From Lichtheimia corymbifera B2541 (Eukaryota > Mucoromycota > Mucoromycetes > Mucorales > Lichtheimiaceae): a DNA stretch of 64,000 bases. Position numbers and translations under genes: made by a program. Location of the stretch: the NCBI GenBank assembly GCA_000697475.1, contig JNEU01000956.1, forward strand, positions 1-64,000, given 5' to 3'. The notes beneath the pieces are model-generated. The model was given only the letters and a program-made list of their open reading frames with translations, made no database searches and was not told the DNA's origin. Below, piece by piece: positions 60,768-64,000 of the stretch (the stretch's first letter is position 1; each line of letters opens with the position of its first letter).

Positions 60768-62121
60768 TTATTCCACCAATGACACTGTAGCAAGCATCAC
60801 GTTGTACAAAAGAGTTCCCCACGCATCTAAAGGTCCGGGCATACAATAACGTAAGCAATCTTGACCGCCAATATGTCCATCGGGTCTTAATTCCATGATT
60901 GCACCAAGATCCACAAATAAGCCACCTGCAGCTTCGATAATAACGCGTGCTATGGCATTACGCCGCGCTATTTCGCTCCATCCATAGGGTAGTCGCCTCC
61001 GCTCAATGTCCGTTAATGGCCGATCCAGTGGTATATTAGCGTCGTCGCAGTAAGGATGACCATGATATGATGACGTATAGATCACCAAAGCGTTGGGTTT
61101 ATGCTCTCGTAACGTGGTCAACGTATTCACAAGCTGTTGCATGAATGAATCATCATCGTATTCTGCTACGGTTGCTGCATTGAGAATGTAAACATCGTAT
61201 TCGCGTAGCATAAACTTGTGCATGAAGGGTGCCAGCACCACAGAAGCTGAAGGATGTCCATGATCTTGCGAATCGACCATCGCTTTGTTGTCGGCAAGGA
61301 TATCGTTGCGATAATAGCGTAATGTTGCTGGTGGATGTGGATCTTGGCATATAGTATGAGCTAATATGAATAGAGTGTCAGATGCTTGCTTGTGATCATT
61401 GATGTAGCTAGTTCTACTCACGTTTGCATCCCATTTCACCATAGCATACACTGGGGCCATCACGTAAGATATCGAGGAGTAGTTCATGAATCTGATACTG
61501 CACAAGATCACCAACCACCATGATATTTCTCCCGTCTAGTAGTTCGCACCATCTGTCACGATCCAAATCCTCAGCTATCAATGGATGCTCTTGTTCAGGT
61601 TGCCACCGATATCGTACTGCATCACGCATGTCGTTGCTGCTGTGTGTGGCGTAAAAGTGATGATCACATGTACTGTAGTACTCATCTTGGATGTGCCGTA
61701 TCGTAGTTATATTGTCACTACTGTCGTTGTAGATCCATCGACCACCACCATCTTCTCCTTTCTTCGCCACACGCGTCCATCCATCGATAGTTGCACGCAG
61801 GGTTGCCACATCCACATGTGTTCCTGGCACTTTATCCTTGAACTTGTCTCCATACACCCTGTCTGCTAACGCTCGTGCTGCGTCGATCCAGTATTCTTGT
61901 AGCTTTTGACGTTCGCCGGTAGTCGCATTTGCTGACAACAATGGAGACACCATTGCGCGATGCGCGTGTTTGTACCAAGGTAGATCGTGGTGTTCATTTG
62001 CTTGATTGGCGATTGAGATAGGGAGCAAGCTACGATTGGTGATTGTGCAAGTGAATACCACCAACAGGACCATGGAAACCACCACCACCACTGATAGTCG
62101 AAGCAACAAAGAACTTGACAT
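60768..62121 (-). CDS. PC-esterase/TBL-like type II membrane protein
   Basis: Two exons (62121-61422 and 61360-60768) give 430 aa. Residues ~5-30 form one hydrophobic signal anchor, with the rest in the Golgi/secretory lumen; several NxS/T glycosylation sites occur (NATT, NDSS). The pattern GRNIMVVGD, with Gly-Asp in the position of the family's GDS-type nucleophile motif but Leu replacing Ser (GDLVQ), and the late DCLRYCMPGPLDAWGTLLYN block place it in the PC-esterase superfamily that includes plant TBL polysaccharide O-acetyltransferases and fungal Cas1-like proteins. The DCLxxC...PGPxDAW block carries the usual catalytic Asp. With the Ser missing, enzymatic activity is doubtful. Polysaccharide acetylation is inference. 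Confidence 0.8.
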
Positions 62122-62555
62122 TGTCAGCAGCGAGAAGAGGAACGATGTACTTGTAGTAGTAGTTGAGGCCCCCCTCTAGTTGAATATGAAGAAAAGAATA
62201 AACGCTAAAGTGTGCAGATCACTGACTGAGGCCCAGGTCATCATTTATGCTGCTGATGAATTAATGTACATGGTGTGCTGTTGTGCATCATCGAATGGCG
62301 TTGGATTGTGCAACCCAAGCTTTAATTGAGCTCATTTACATTGTTTGTTGTGGTTTCTTCACTTGACTTCAACATTAACCAGAGAGGGAAAAGGATTTAG
62401 ATACCCCGAAAAAGGGAACATGATCTGTCAATGCATGAACGATGTCGGTGTGTAGGCTGCACCATGGAAAGTCAGGAATCTTCTCTTCAAAAGAGATCGA
62501 CATGGAGGAGTGTTGTGCAACCTATTCCAAACCCAATATGCGGATCTCTCTGATA
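62122..62555. other. Intergenic region between PC-esterase and PKA genes
   Basis: 434 bp, promoter of the PC-esterase gene and 3' flank of the kinase. No gene seen. Confidence 0.5.

Positions 62556-64000
<1,445 letters not shown>

Overview
This window is a fungal nuclear chromosome segment. Protein-coding genes are split by many short GT-AG introns (about 50-130 bp), often with CTAAC/CTGAC-like branch sites, and the products are fungal: VTC4, Spc105/KNL1, a Cdc12-type septin, Mcm1, Siz-type SUMO ligase and fungal GGPP synthase. Protein style points to Mucoromycota, probably Mucorales; that placement is my inference from recognising the proteins, not from a database search. Exon structures below were assembled by hand from splice sites and reading-frame continuity.

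Layout. 1-3.7 kb: the 3' part of a Ty3/gypsy retrotransposon with an open pol frame, a polypurine tract and a 3' LTR. 3.7-5.4 kb: no gene seen. 5.4-9.1 kb: pyruvate kinase (-) divergent from a C2H2 zinc-finger factor (+). 11.1-17.2 kb: a PIAS/Siz SUMO E3 ligase (+), a secreted choice-of-anchor-A protein (-) and GGPP synthase (+). 17.7-22.9 kb: a RECQ1-type helicase (+), RAD6 (-, tail to tail with it) and a SET-like protein (+). 23.7-28.5 kb: F-box protein (+), BTB protein (-) and an SR-rich protein (-). 29-31.4 kb: VTC4 (-). 34.2-36.1 kb: an unrecognised acidic/Gln-rich protein (+).

36.5-37.6 kb holds a diverged tandem array of six units of about 165-193 bp. 39.6-45.6 kb: a small orphan gene, KNL1/Spc105 and Mcm1, all +. 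45.9-50.7 kb: an MFSD1-like transporter and a Cue3/ASCC2-like protein, both -. 51.3-56.9 kb: a Nug1/nucleostemin GTPase, a 79-aa small protein and the Cdc12 septin, all +. 57.2-64 kb: PQ-loop transporter (-), threonine aldolase (+), PC-esterase family protein (-) and the PKA catalytic subunit (-), which runs off the right edge.

The genes are not an operon and mostly serve separate housekeeping roles. Two loose themes appear: genome maintenance by SUMO/ubiquitin (SUMO ligase, RECQ1, RAD6 within about 10 kb) and vacuolar/lysosomal membrane proteins (VTC4, MFSD1-like, PQ-loop). The least ordinary items are the choice-of-anchor-A surface protein, a helicase whose otherwise conserved Trp in the aromatic-rich loop is Gln, the two-type tandem array, and a small gene with a strong core promoter and no recognisable family.
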